From assembly GCA_013398955.1 (NCBI GenBank), contig VWPU01003241.1:172710-236709 (forward strand): 64,000 nt of DNA, in the 5' to 3' direction. This DNA comes from Callaeas wilsoni. Lineage: Eukaryota; Chordata; Aves; Passeriformes; Callaeidae. Position numbers and translations under genes: made by a program. Shown piece by piece: positions 14,301 through 24,912 of this stretch. The notes beneath the pieces were generated by a model. That model was not told where the DNA came from, made no database searches, and saw only the letters and a list, made by a program, of their open reading frames with translations. The first letter of the stretch is position 1, and every line of letters begins with the position of its first letter.

Positions 14301-17300
14301 GTGGAGAGAGGGGACAGGAGAAAAGGAGGAGAAGAAGATGGAGTCTGAGCCACTGGCATGAGGGAAATGAGTGGAGGAAAAAAATAACCCAAGTGTGGAG
14401 ATGGAGATGATTGTGAGGTATCCCTGAGAAAGACAAAGAAGCCAGTCCTAGGGAACTTGGGGAGGGTGCTGGGGAGTGCAAGGGGCCCTTGGCACACCAC
14501 TGTAGTAACAGAGACCACTGTGTTCATGGCCTCCACAGCTCTGCACGGGATCCTCTGAGGCCTTCACAGCTCTGTAAAGGCTCCCTTGAAGCATGCATCC
14601 TGCAGCCTCCAGGTTATGCCTCCCATCTTGGGCATGACAGCCCCTTTCCACGGGCACTCTGGGAAGGAAGACACAGCTTACAAATCTCCATGCAAAATGA
14701 GTGACTAGGGGCATGGATTCAGTCCAAGAAACTTCTCCTCCTTCTCCCACCTTTTTTTTGATTGTAAAAGATGTTTGTAACTCCTTTCCTAAAGTGACTC
14801 CTCATTTGTAGTTTACACACACACATGCATCTGTGTGACAAAGTTGGAGGCTGGGATTGCAAACTTGGCCTGTCTGATTGCTTGCCCCACTGGGGCCCTC
14901 CAGAAAAATGAGCTGTTTATCTCGGGAGGATAACCCAGTGAGTCAGGTTTTAAATTAACACTGTATTAAAAATAAACAAGTCTTTTACTGGTGACAGCAA
15001 GGGCAGAAGATGTTAGGTACATCCTGTGCTGCCAGCTATTGAATATTCCTTCATTCACTTGCAGGAGGAGGTTTTTCACTTAACTTTTCTTAAAAATGGA
15101 ATGCTTAAATGTAGAAGCGTCTGATAGAAAACTATTTAATTTGAAATGGTGTATTCTCTTTCCAGTTCTTAGTGTTGGAAATCCCACTTGTTTGTCTAAT
15201 CTAAAAGCACGGAAAGAAAGGGATTAGGAACTTGAGAGAGCAATCCTCAGCTCCACATCAAAATAGGGACACTGTAATATATTTCTGTGTGATCTCTCAT
15301 AAATTTATTTTCCTGTGTTTCTAAACAGTTCCTACAGATTTATAAGAGCCTTTCAGTCACACACAAGAGTTGCAAAGGCACCCCCAGACCCTTTTGGAAA
15401 CACACAGGAGGCTCATGGGAATACTTTCCTGTTGATGGTCCTGTCAGTTTCTTTGAGGACTTTGAAGAACAAGAAGATATTTACCTTCTGTTGCTGGTAA
15501 ACATTTGTGAGAGGAGCAACCTGACAGTCTTTGTGGGCACCAAAGATTTTGCACAAGGAGCAGGTGGGCATTTCACAGTTCAAACAATAAATATTAATTC
15601 GCTCATCTTCGTGCTCTTCGCACATTGGCTGGTCACACTTCCTTTCAGGTCTGCAAAAGAAAACATTTGTTTAAAACAAAGATGGTTCTCATGAGTTTCT
15701 GATAACAGCACTTAGAGTATTAGCATGAAATATGGTACATTTGTATAGCAGCATCCAGGGTTGACTGAATACACAGCATAGATTTAAACCTGCCACATGG
15801 GATGACTAAAGAGACAGTGGTACAGCTCAATGTCCTGACACAATATGATGTGATGACAATACAGCAACGTGACTTCATATGGGGATTCCCATATGAATGA
15901 GGAATGTGACTGGGAGTGTGACAGAATGCTTGCTCATATTTAAAAATTTAAATAACCTCACTAAGCCTGGACTCAGACTACTCATGCATTTTAATTAGCA
16001 TGTTATCTAACATCTGTCTGAGATATGAAACATATGTAATTTCTTTCTGGTTCATCATGCAAATTGTTGTGCACTTAGCTTACTGCAGCAAAGCTTTTAT
16101 GGAGGAGACTGATTTTAGCAAGAGTTGTAGATACTGATGAACCTTTAGGCCCTTAACTCTAAATCTCTGCTGATGAGCTTTGCGAAGCCCTGGTCAGGAC
16201 TGTCAATATCAAACAGCCCTGGATCCTTACAGCCTTTACATTAGGCCAGCAACCAAAACAAGGTGTCACACAAATTAATTTCAGCCAGGTGGCACATGTC
16301 TAACTTTACCGTGCCAAATGTTTTAGCAGTCGTTTACTCAGCTGTACCCAGCAGAACAGGCATGGGCTACACAAGTGTTCCTCTCCTGTGCTAAGCCAGG
16401 AACTGTCACCACATTATAGTTCAGTCTGATCTTCTCTTCACCAAAACAATTTAGCTGTATACGCACAAGTCTGCACAGCCTGCTTTCTTACGAACTAATT
16501 TAGTTGTAGCTTCCTTCAAACGAGCCACTTAACCGACATTCCCAGAACAAGTGACAGCTCTGGTCTGGTGTGTGTGGGCAGGGTGGCATTTTCCTGAGCC
16601 CACACTTCAGGCTTAACACCCTGAGCACATCTGTGGCAAACATGAGTGTGTAAGGATGTGGCACAGAAGACAGGGGCCAGTAGACTGATGGAAACAGTGT
16701 GTCTGGGGTTCAAGCCTTTGAAAGCCACCACTGTTACTGTGGCAATGTTAAATATTTTCAGCATAAACCATTTTCTCCTGCTACTGTTTGGAAAGAGAAC
16801 TATGACTTACCTGTAGCAAGCGGAACAATGCCATCATATAAATATATTTTTTCATCATTAGAAACGATGGAATTTAATGGAATTACATGGGAATGTTTTT
16901 TAAAGCCTTTCTACAGCACTCTGCAGCAAGGAGGCAACCAGCCATTCTATTAAAGCTTAAAATGTATGGGAAAAAAAATCATTATTTTATATTATATTAC
17001 AGTAGAGTTTTTCCATACTGTTTGGTAGAGTGGATACGGCTTTTTTTTTTTTTTAATGATGAAGTATAGATTTTCTCTTCTGAAGGGAATGGAATATGAT
17101 CAGTTAAATGCATTTAAAAAAATCTAGTAATAAACAAAATGTATCACACATACATGTTTTTTTTAAATTCAAGAGTGCCCTGGGATTTAAAGAGTTCATA
17201 AGGAAAATCTGTAATCTGCCATACAACATGATATGCCAGAATAAAACAAGACAAACACTGCTGAAGAAAGCCTGTGTTATTTGGGTCAGATTTCCAGCAT

Positions 17301-20300
17301 TATTTAACATAAGGTGCTTTGTCAAATCCAGCATTGTTTCAATGCTAGTCAAAAGAGGTGTATCTTCTCTGTAAAAAATGCTTTACATTGTTTGCAGATT
17401 ACTGCAAACAGCCCCTAATAGATTCATGTCATAGTGCACCAGTGGGAGGGCCCAAGCGTGAGGGCAATACAATGAATTTCAAAGTGATTAATTAAGCCTG
17501 AGATGGCAGCTCTTCCTGCAAATATTTACAAGACCAGAGCCAGAAACTACTAGAATTTTATTGGACACTGGAACAGTGCCACTTGCATGAAAGACACATT
17601 ACATAGAGCAAAAAGGTGACGGTGTCAAGCAAGTTCAGCCAGAAGCAGCCAACCTTCAAAGGTGCCGCGAAGAGCTGGAAGCAACCTGGCAGAACTCCCT
17701 GAACTAGTGGGGCCCTGAAGACAGTGTCAGAAGACTAGAAATAAACAGATTTACAGTCTCCTCCCCAGGCAGTGCAAAAGGAGAGATTTTTAGCACACCA
17801 TTCCCTGACTTCAGACGGGATCCTCTAGATCTATGTTGGGGTAGCAAAGGCCAACCACAACCTCTAAGTTTAAAATGGAGATTGCTTCTGAAACAGGAGA
17901 TTAGCTGAGTAGCTGATAGGAAAATGACTGCATGGCTTTAGTAACAGAAAAGATTCGCCACAGCTGTGCTTGTGACCAGAGAAATATTGGGTTGTTGAAA
18001 TGTCCTGATAACTTCATGATCTCATTCTTGGACTCTTCTCTTTGAGATGCTAAGCCTGTGTTTGACTGCTAGAGGCTTATTCTTTCCCATTGAAATTGTG
18101 TTTGGACAACACCTGAAGAACTGACTGGGTCCCATTCTGGACTGGCCAGTACATGAGAGATACTGGAGAGAGTCCAGCAAAGGGCCCTGAAGATGGTTAA
18201 GATGTCTACAGCAGCTCTCATGTGAGGAAAGGCTGAGAGAGCTAGAACTTTCAGCCTGGACCAGATAAGGTTAAGGGGAATCTTAACAACGACCTTGATC
18301 TTATCGATACCTTATCTAAATGCCTGAATGGAGGGTGTAATGAGGATGGAGTCAGGCACTTTTCAACGACAGAGGCAATGGGCACAAACTGAAACATGGG
18401 AGGTACCCTCTGAACATCAGGAAACACTTTTTTACTGTGAGAGAGACTGAGCACTGGCCCAGGATGGTTGTGGAGTTTCCATCCTTGAAGATACTCGTAA
18501 GACATCTGGACATGGTCCTGGGCAACTGGCTCCAGGTGGTCCTGCTTGAGCAGTGGGTGGTTGGACCAGATGACCTCCAGAGGTTCCTTCCAATCTCAGC
18601 CATTCTGAGACTGCGATTTGGTGAGGCAATGCAAAGTTGCTGGGCACATATAGAAGCACACTTTAATTAAGAACATAGTAAGACCTTAGGAAAACTGCTG
18701 TTAGAAAGCATGTTTTCTGTAGGATTTTTTCAAATCCGGAAAGGCCTCTACTGAAATCCTGAATCCAGTTTTGACAGTGTTTTTACTGAGGATGCTAAGG
18801 CAGCTGTAGCCCTTCCTGTGGCATCACATCACCTGGTGTCTAGTCAAGGGATGGAGAGGATCTGCATGACTCTATGAGGCACAGTCAGGTCATTAGTGAA
18901 AATATGAAACTGCATTTGCCACAGTATCAGTCTTGGCCATGCAGTGCTAATGTCTGCCCTCCGCTTGACTTGATGCTGCTCACCATGACCCTTCGAGTCT
19001 GGTAGCACAGCCAGTTTTTGGTCCAGCTCACTTGCCACTGTCCACTCTAGGCCTTATTTCAACAGTTTATCAATAAAGATGTCACAGAAGACAGTGTCTA
19101 AAGTCTAGATAAACAGTATCTACTGCTCTCCTTTCATGCACTGAGTTAGTCACCTCACTATAAAAGGCTATCAGGTTGATCATGCTGATTCCCTCTTCAT
19201 AAATCCATGCTGACTATTTCTAATCACTTTCTTGCCATTTATACATTTGGAAAGGGTTTACAGGAGGGTTTGCATGAAATACTTTCTAGGGAGCAGTGTG
19301 CATGACTGGCCTGTAGTTCCCTTGATTCTCCTCCTTGCATTCCTTGAAGATTGGAGGAACATTTGCTTTCTTCCAGTCCAGTCCATGGGAGACTGTTCTA
19401 ATTACCACAGCCTTTCAAAGATTATTAAGACTGACCTTGCAATAATATGTCAGCTCCCTCACCACTTATGGATGCCTCCCATCAGGATGTCCAATTTTTT
19501 TTTAATATTCTCTAACCCAATCGCCCTCCACCAAAGGTGAGTCTTCACTGCTCTAGACTTTCCCGCTGATCTCAGGGCACTACGATTCCGTAAAACTCAA
19601 CTTAATAGTAAAGTCTGAGGTGAAGGTGGCATTGAGCACATCGGCCTTTTCTACGTCCTGTGTTACATGAGGCCCTGCTCTGTTTTGCAGTGAACTCACA
19701 ATTTCCCTAATCTTCCTTCTGCTGCTGATACAGCTGTAGAAGCTCTCACTAGCCTTCATGTCCCTCATCAGATTCAGTTCCAGATGGACTTTGGCTTTTC
19801 TAACTTCATCTGTATGTGCTTGGGGAGTGTCTCAAAATCTTGCTCAATCACTGTCCATCTTCTTTTGCTTCTTTTTTAATGTTTTAGTTTTATCAGGATC
19901 TCCCTCTTAATCAATGCAGGAATTTTGTCACCATTGCTTGAGTTCCTGTATATGGGGATAGACCATTTCTGACCTTGGAAAAAGTTGGTCCTTGAAAATC
20001 AGCCACAATGATGGACTCCTCAAAAGCAGTGAAAAGCCCACCAATACCCAGGGTAGAAATGAGGCTTGGAAAATGAGAAGGCTGTAGAAGTTCACATGGA
20101 CATAAGGATTCCTGTAGCTCTGTTACACTACTATCATGAATGCCCAGCCCAAGAAAACTATTGGTGCAGGGGCTTGGGGCTTTGTCTTATGGGGAGTTGG
20201 AGAAGATCCAGGTGATCTCGCTCCTCATCTCTCACTGCACAGCTTGCAGGGCTCCTCCTCGCCTGGTGACCTGTGGTCAGGGAGCACATTTCCCTGGCCC

Positions 20301-23300
20301 AGCCTATCTGAGATCCCCAGACAGCCCTGCAGCCCGGCCTAGAGAGACACATCCTGCCTTGGGAGTTTGGGCTAAGACCTCGGAGGTGTCAGGGACAGAG
20401 GCTTCTGGCAGTGCTGGCTACGGGGCCCTGCAGCATGTCAGCACCATCACAGAGCCCATGCAGGCTGCTCTCAGCACAGCCTGGTCCCTGCTGCACACTC
20501 TGCTCCATCTGTGCTCGGGGCTGCAAGGACAGCCTGTTCCTCAGGTGCTCCCTGGTAAGTGCAAGGCAGAAAGAGTGCTTGACACTCCCTGCTCAGGATT
20601 CAGCTGGTAACAAAGCCCAAAGCACCTTTTGATCTGGAATAGCCAGCTGAGATCATTAGAACCTGCCAGATTTTACAAAAAGTCACAGCCTCCTGTTGCT
20701 ATCCTTTCCAGGTGACAGCAGGCATCCTGATGTTCCTCAGATAGTTTAGGTGATCAGTGGCCTACAGATTTTCAAAGACTAGTTTAATTTTTAGCCAACT
20801 CAATTTCCACTGTTTTCAGTCCTCTGCTGTGTTTTAAAGCTTTGTACGAGCCACCTCCTGCTCGAAGAATTCTTCCCTTGTGTTACTAACACATTCTAAA
20901 TTGGGCAACAGGCTATGCTGCCATCAGCTGGAATTTGATGAGCAATGGGATAAAAGACCATATGATGTGATACTTAGTAATAGGAGGGGCTGCATATGAG
21001 GGCTCAGGCAGACTCTCCCAACCTCATAGTCCAGCTCCTGCCCCAGTTTTTGTTAAAAAAACCCCAATTCCTTAATTCAAATATAAAATCCAATTACAAA
21101 AAAAACACCACCAAAATACCCACCTTTTGAAATAAGCTATTTTTGACTAAGCAGGAGCCAAAGCTTGCTCACTTGCTCCCTTTACTCTCCTTTTACTCTA
21201 AGTTCATGTGAAATGCAGATGGGAGCTGGCATCATTCTGGCACATGCAATTATAGTGAATTATACCCACAGGATAACTCGAGGGGAAGAGGCTCCTGTCT
21301 GGAAATCACACGTGCTGCCAGTTTGAGGGGTTGTCTTGGGAAGAACAAAGAGGCAAAGATCCCACCTCACCCTTCTTCCTATGTATCTCTGCCAGACCCC
21401 AGTTGTCAATATGGAAGAGACTCGTACAAAAGGAAGAAGTGGGGAAGACTTGGATTTTCTTTGACTTTTTGCTTTCAGTGGGACAGCACAGGGAAAAACC
21501 ATGAAAGATCTGCCCACACTCTCAGGGGAGCCCAAGGAATGTTAGGCAGAGGGAGATAAGCAGCTGAGGCCCACAAAGGGACGCATAGTTTAGATAATGC
21601 TGCTATGCATTGCTGCTACTATGCAACCCTGACAATAACTTTCACTCTAAGGACATACATGAAGGTTAAATAAGCACCTTAACAGATTAAAGAAACAAAT
21701 GTTTTGGACAAATATATAAGCAAATATATGTTCATATTTTATTTTTCTCTACTCTCCTATTTTATTCATCTTTTGTTTTACTTGCATGGAATTTTAAAAA
21801 ATCTACTAAATCTATTCTTACATTTCTGTTTAACTATATTTTGTTCCAATTGCCCAAGAACTACATGGGGGAAAGCAGCTACTGTTTGTTTGTTTGTTTG
21901 TTGAGTTAAATACAGCTGTGAGTTAAAAAAAAAAGCAAAACCAAGGAAGACATGAGGCCACACATGGCCAGCTAATTTGGTCAAAAGCAAAGTCCACCGT
22001 TGCAGCTTTGTTGATTCATTTCCTCTGAGATTTTCCTGACTAAAATAATTTTTGAGTATCAATGACACACACAAGGGTAGCTGATATTTACTTGGCACTG
22101 AGCGCAAAGGGCAGCAGAAAGGACAATTTTAAGCCAACTTCGTGCTCTCCAGTGCTTTGGAGCTCCAGCCTATGCTCAGCTGTAACAGAAGAGATTTAGA
22201 GAGATTCAGACAGCTGAGAATAACCAAAGCCACCGTCAGGCTCCAAAACATTCTCTCTGCTGGTGACTGTCCTCCTCTTCTGGAGGAGGCGTCTTCAGCC
22301 GTCCCAGGGACTGGGTTCTGTTGGTCGTGTCCACCTGCACCAGTGACGCCAACTCACTGTCCCTGGGAAACCCAGCTCCTTGTTAAGGTGGGATCAGAAG
22401 ACTGCCAGGGAGCATGGCCAGGATTACACCTTCCAGGTGAACAAAACACCTTGCCATACAAAACCAACTCTAAGGATCCATGCTGGTGACAAAAAACCAG
22501 TTTCCCTGGGTGAGAGCTCCTTGCTTGGTGGCCTGGGGCCAGGTGAACTTCATCACAGAATCACAGAATTTTAGAATGGTTTGGGTTGGAAAGGACCTGA
22601 GAGATCATCTAGTTCCAACGCCCCTACCTTGGGCAGGGACACCTTTCACTAGCCCAGGCTGTGTGAAGCCCCACCCATCCTGGCCTTGAACACTGCCAGG
22701 TATGGAGCATCCACAACCTCTCTGGGCAACCTGTGCCAGTGCCTCACCACCCTCATAGTGAAGAGTTTCTTTCTATACCTAATCTAAACCTACTCTCTTT
22801 CAGTTTAAAGCCATGCACCCTTGTCCTATCACTTCATGCCCTTGTCAAAAGTCCCTCTCCAGCTCTCTTTCAGCCCCCTTTAGGTACTGGAAGGTGCTCT
22901 AAGGTCTCCCCAGTGCCTTCTCTTCTCCAGGCTGAACAATGACAACACTCTCAGAGGAGAGATGCTTCAGCCTTCTGAGCATCTTTGTGTCCCTCCTCTG
23001 GACTCACTCCAGCAGGTCCATGCCTTTCTTGTGCAAAGGACTCCAGAGCTGGATGCAGTACTCCAGGTGGGTCTCATAAGAGCAGAGTAGAGGGAGAGGA
23101 TTATCTCCTGCACCTTCTCCCCTGCTAAGTGGTACCATGTATACAACCCATGCTAGTCAAATAGAGATGAGAAAACATTTTTCTGTTTCTGGATCCATTA
23201 CACATCAAATGCAAGAAATTACCTTTCAGGACTAATCTTACTTTTTAGAATTAACCCATTCCTCTGCCCTGAGGTCTTGATTCTTGTGCACAGTCACACA

Positions 23301-24631
23301 GCTCTGATACATACTGTTTCTGGCTATTCCTTCTCTTTCATGGACTCCTAAATAAGACCTTATTTCATATGTTCACATCCCAAACTGAAAGCAATGGAGA
23401 TATTTTTAACAGAATTTTCATTTGACATTATGGTGCAGGGTACCTTCTGTGTGAAATTCAGTTTTCCTCTTGTTTGCACTGTCTGTACCTCAGGATTTTC
23501 TAATAAGATTTGAAATCCTTTCCCTTCTTTAGCATGAAAACGTACAGGTTAAAGACAAATAAGAATTGTCAGAACTGTCCTTGCAATAAATATTGTTAAT
23601 CAAGATACTCTTCCCTTAATCATGTGAGTAGCTGTGCTGACCTCAAGGGCCTTGCTTGCACAGGTAAGTGTTGCTCATGTGAATAAATATGGCCCAATCC
23701 TCTCTGTAAGTGGAAACAGGGAAGCTCAGCATCTATTTGGATCCAGTTTTCTGTCCTCGGTGAGAGCTGACTTCGTTATGCAGCAGACAGTCAGGCATGG
23801 TAGCACGATCCCTTTCTGATTTTACAAGAGACAAAATGACTAAATCAACCTCATGAGTGTCCTCTGAAGGGCACACATTCCCTTGTTACCTTGTGGACTC
23901 CTGCTTGTAGATGTCAATGATGTTCTCCACCAGCAGGTTCCTCTGCAGCCCGTAGACGCCGTGTCGGTCCAGGACCACCTCGTGCCTGCAGGAGGGACAG
24001 CGGAAGCGGCCTCCCGACGCCACAGTTGTACCTCCCCTGGTCGGCAGGTAGGGGTTGGAGGCCTGTTCTTGCCAAGCAGCACAAGGAGAGGGAAGGACAG
24101 CCATGAAAAACCATGAAAGCCTCTTCCAAAAGCACCAAATGGTAGGAAACCATTTGTCACCATGCCCAATGAGAGGGTAATTCCGACATGTCACCCCGGG
24201 AAAGCACCTGGTGACTGCTGGGCGAGGGGCCAGTCCCTCAGCTCACTCTCGGCCACGTCACCACAGCCAACAGGTGGCACTTTCACCTGCTGTGAGCTCA
24301 GCCCTGGCCTCCAGATACATCAACTTTGGCCTTAAATCACTCCCCCTGCCCTTTCCCACCAACTGTTAAAATTAATCTACCAAAACATGTAAAAAACCCA
24401 TTTTTCCATTCATTCCAACCAGTGCTCCTTGGGAAGCAGAGCTCTCTGTGGGAAGAAACCTACCTGGAAGATGTCACTGGCGCACTTCCGACAGAGGTTG
24501 TGCTGGCAGGGCAGGATGACCACTGGCTTGGTGAACATCTCCAAGCAGATGGGGCAGATCAGCTGTTTCTCCAGGTTATCCATAGTTTGCTGCTCTTTGG
24601 AGAACGACTTGTAGCTCAGGGAGGTGCTCAT
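5038..24631 (-). CDS. TRIM55: TRIM55 (MuRF2) muscle RING-finger E3 ubiquitin ligase, nine coding exons
   Basis: The coding exons are 24464-24631, 23890-24062, 15485-15650, 13677-13772, 9623-9856, 8520-8542, 8299-8423, 7257-7477 and 5038-5391. They sum to 1560 nt, or 519 residues plus stop, against 548 for the long human form as I recall it. Every junction is GT-AG on the minus strand and the phases fit without a break. Domain order is a C3HC4 RING (residues about 26-82, Cys26, Cys29, Cys42, His44, Cys47, Cys50, Cys78, Cys81), a B-box 2 (about 119-161), a coiled coil and COS-type region (about 165-330), an acidic Glu-rich stretch, and a Ser/Thr/Pro/Ala-rich tail. Known of the family: MuRF proteins ubiquitinate muscle proteins and bind titin and microtubules. 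The near-identity of the RING and coiled coil to MuRF2, rather than MuRF1 or MuRF3, and the DNAJC5B neighbour support the call. Promoter and alternative 3' ends are inferred only. Confidence 0.96.
5392..7256 (-). other. TRIM55 intron 8
   Basis: Bounded by donor GTAAAT after exon 8 and acceptor GATTAAG before exon 9. No mobile element, RNA gene or further exon is evident in its 1.9 kb. Confidence 0.8.
7257..7477 (-). CDS. TRIM55: TRIM55 coding exon 8: acidic and Pro/Ala-rich linker
   Basis: This 221-nt exon begins with two bases that complete a Glu codon and then reads [21 protein letters not shown] second Glu/Asp cluster follows, then a Pro/Gln/Ala-rich stretch ending PVLAAPAAQ, with donor GTAAAT in phase 0. 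An acidic region after the COS box is a MuRF feature. The sequence is low in complexity (GAG/GAA repeats), so its length probably varies between birds. The acceptor is TCCTATCAG. Confidence 0.9.
7478..8298 (-). other. TRIM55 intron 7
   Basis: An 821-nt intron with donor GTATGT and acceptor TATCAG. Nothing else is recognised in it. Confidence 0.85.
8299..8423 (-). CDS. TRIM55: TRIM55 coding exon 7: end of COS box
   Basis: This 125-nt exon completes the Lys codon and encodes [20 protein letters not shown] followed by the conserved [18 protein letters not shown]. It ends one base into a Glu codon. The acceptor is CTGTTTTAG and the donor is GAG/GTATGT. It covers the second half of the COS-type microtubule-binding segment. 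The intron to exon 6 is only 96 nt. Confidence 0.94.
8520..8542 (-). CDS. TRIM55: TRIM55 coding exon 6: 23-nt microexon (COS box)
   Basis: A 23-nt exon encodes NAKTLLQ plus the first two bases of a Lys codon, which exon 7 completes. It is bounded by the acceptor TTTCCACAG and a perfect donor, GTAAGT. Without it the frame between exons 5 and 7 would not match, since 23 nt is not a multiple of three. The human protein has NAKTLLKK at the same point. Confidence 0.9.
8543..9622 (-). other. TRIM55 intron 5
   Basis: A 1080-nt AT-rich intron between exon 5 and the microexon. It holds a T/G-rich simple stretch near 9.0 kb and nothing else that I recognise. Confidence 0.85.
9623..9856 (-). CDS. TRIM55: TRIM55 coding exon 5: coiled coil and start of COS box
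   Basis: This 234-nt exon (78 residues, phase 0 at both ends) starts [19 protein letters not shown] and ends EPEMAVFLQ. It is rich in heptad-spaced Leu, Ile and Val among Glu and Lys, as expected for a coiled coil that mediates MuRF homo- and hetero-dimers. The segment [10 protein letters not shown] is shared by MuRF proteins and leads into the COS box, which binds microtubules in this family. The acceptor is TTCACAG and the donor is CAG/GTATAA. Confidence 0.95.
9857..13676 (-). other. TRIM55 intron 4
   Basis: A 3.8-kb intron. I see a T-rich run at 11966-11987 and no recognisable coding exon, RNA gene or CR1 piece. Confidence 0.8.
13677..13772 (-). CDS. TRIM55: TRIM55 coding exon 4: start of coiled coil
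   Basis: This 96-nt exon encodes exactly 32 residues, starting [20 protein letters not shown] and ending TCKTVE. It is in phase 0 at both ends, with acceptor CTGCCTAG and donor GTAGGT. The open frame is too short to stand out alone. I found it by looking for the missing MuRF coiled-coil segment between the B-box exon and the exon at 9623-9856. Length and phase equal those expected from the human protein. Confidence 0.93.
13773..15484 (-). other. TRIM55 intron 3
   Basis: A 1.7-kb intron. Overlapping open frames at 14.1-14.75 kb have no family motif and lie in a locally less AT-rich patch; I do not treat them as coding. Confidence 0.8.
15485..15650 (-). CDS. TRIM55: TRIM55 coding exon 3: B-box 2 zinc finger
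   Basis: This 166-nt exon completes Arg114 and then encodes 55 residues. It contains the B-box ligand set: C-x2-H in CEEH, C-x2-C in CLNC, CSLC, and a final His/Cys cluster in GAHKDC. The acceptor is TTTTGCAG, and the donor follows CAG AAG as GTAAAT in phase 0. The B-box supports self-association and substrate handling in TRIM proteins. The match to MuRF2 is almost residue for residue in the stretch [10 protein letters not shown]. Confidence 0.95.
18121..18612 (+). mobile_element. CR1 LINE 3' fragment
   Basis: Plus-strand CR1 order: GGAGAGAGTCCAGCAAAGGG, then AGGAAAGGCTGAGAGAGCT, then the end of the ORF2 region, then a 3' end with TTGGACCAGATGACCTCCAG and CCTTCCAATCTCAGCCATTC. The reverse-transcriptase C-terminal frame is broken by changes, so this is an old copy. 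Confidence 0.85.
18840..20020 (-). mobile_element. Decayed CR1 LINE, reverse-transcriptase region
   Basis: Minus-strand reading gives broken CR1 reverse-transcriptase blocks. FHIFTNDL sits near 18.9 kb (family FNIFINDL). The plus strand near 19.2-19.5 kb is the complement of the GLTG-type and GNYRPVSL-type region. At 19580-19768 the minus strand reads [14 protein letters not shown] and then [10 protein letters not shown], matching the CR1 pattern of a FYKYI-like block followed by EKAEVLNAFF. Multiple stops and shifts show it is a fossil. The right end is approximate. Confidence 0.8.
21884..21902. repeat. (GTTT)n simple repeat
   Basis: Four to five tandem GTTT units. Confidence 0.9.
22548..23140 (-). 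mobile_element. CR1 LINE 3' fragment
   Basis: On the plus strand it starts with the inverted CR1 tail, TCACAGAATCACAGAAT, then GGTTTGGGTTGGAAAGGACC. It runs back through the conserved CR1 3' region, including GGGCAACCTGTGCCAGTGCC. This is one of the better-preserved CR1 copies here. Confidence 0.92.
23890..24062 (-). CDS. TRIM55: TRIM55 coding exon 2: end of RING and MuRF-specific linker
   Basis: This 173-nt exon encodes residues 57-113 plus two bases of codon 114. It begins [11 protein letters not shown] and contains CPSC, the last two RING zinc ligands. It runs into the strongly conserved stretch [20 protein letters not shown], the MuRF-family conserved segment that follows the RING. The acceptor reads ACAG immediately before GCC and the donor is AG/GTAACA. 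The last two bases (AG) join the first base of exon 3 (A) to make Arg114. Confidence 0.95.
24063..24463 (-). other. TRIM55 intron 1
   Basis: A 401-nt intron splitting the RING domain, with donor GTAGGT and an acceptor ending AACAG. Nothing else is recognised in it. Confidence 0.9.
24464..24631 (-). CDS. TRIM55: TRIM55 coding exon 1: start and first half of RING
   Basis: Encodes 56 residues starting [20 protein letters not shown] and ending in SDIFQ. It carries the RING ligands CPIC (26-29), the C-x-H pair at 42-44 and the C-x2-C pair at 47-50. The exon ends with CAG followed by the donor GTAGGT in phase 0. I chose the ATG at 24629-24631 because it matches the family N-terminus. A second in-frame ATG lies seven codons upstream at 24650-24652 and would add MPQEKLG, but that extension does not resemble known MuRF2 starts. 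Confidence 0.95.
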
Positions 24632-24727
24632 CCCTAGCTTTTCCTGGGGCATATGCTCAGGTCCACGGCCTAGTGGAGAGGTTTTGGGGTTAATTTCCCC
24701 TATAGTAAGTCTGAAGCTTTGCTGCGA

Positions 24728-24900
24728 TCAGAGGCTCTCTGGGCTGCTCGTGCCGGAGGACATTGTTTGAACGAGGGGCCGAGCAGAGCCGGGGCTGTTT
24801 TTAGCAGCGCTGCGTCACGAGCTGCCGTCCTGCCGTGCCCATATATGCGCGTGAGAGCAGGACAGGCTGGGACAGGTGACGGCTGCCGGGGGAGGGGGGA
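24728..24900 (-). promoter_or_regulatory. Candidate TRIM55 core promoter and 5' leader
   Basis: Read on the minus strand, a TATA-like GCATATATGGG lies at 24838-24848; it is also one base from an SRF CArG box. Downstream are a CRE-like TGACGCA (about 24811-24818), a near-MEF2 site CTAAAAACAG (about 24796-24805), and, just upstream, an E-box CAGGTG at 24873-24878. These are plausible for a muscle gene about 180-200 nt upstream of the ATG. All motifs are short and degenerate, and no transcript evidence is available. A short upstream ORF (24728-24763) would fall in this leader. Confidence 0.4.
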
Positions 24901-24912
24901 GGCCGGAGGGGC
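24886..24912 (+). other. G-rich tract with G-quadruplex potential
   Basis: Four or more runs of three to six G sit close together on the plus strand, just upstream of the candidate TRIM55 promoter (GGGGGAGGGGGGAGG, then CCGG and AGGGG). The pattern fits the general G-quadruplex rule loosely. It may simply be part of the local GC-rich promoter region. Confidence 0.35.

Larger units (their letters stand above)
15651..23889 (-). other. TRIM55 intron 2, CR1-bearing
   Basis: The largest TRIM55 intron found (8.2 kb), between the RING and B-box exons. It contains three CR1 pieces (18.12-18.61, 18.84-20.02 and 22.55-23.14 kb), a T14 run at 17041-17054 and a GTTT repeat near 21.89 kb. The rest is unremarkable. 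Confidence 0.85.
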
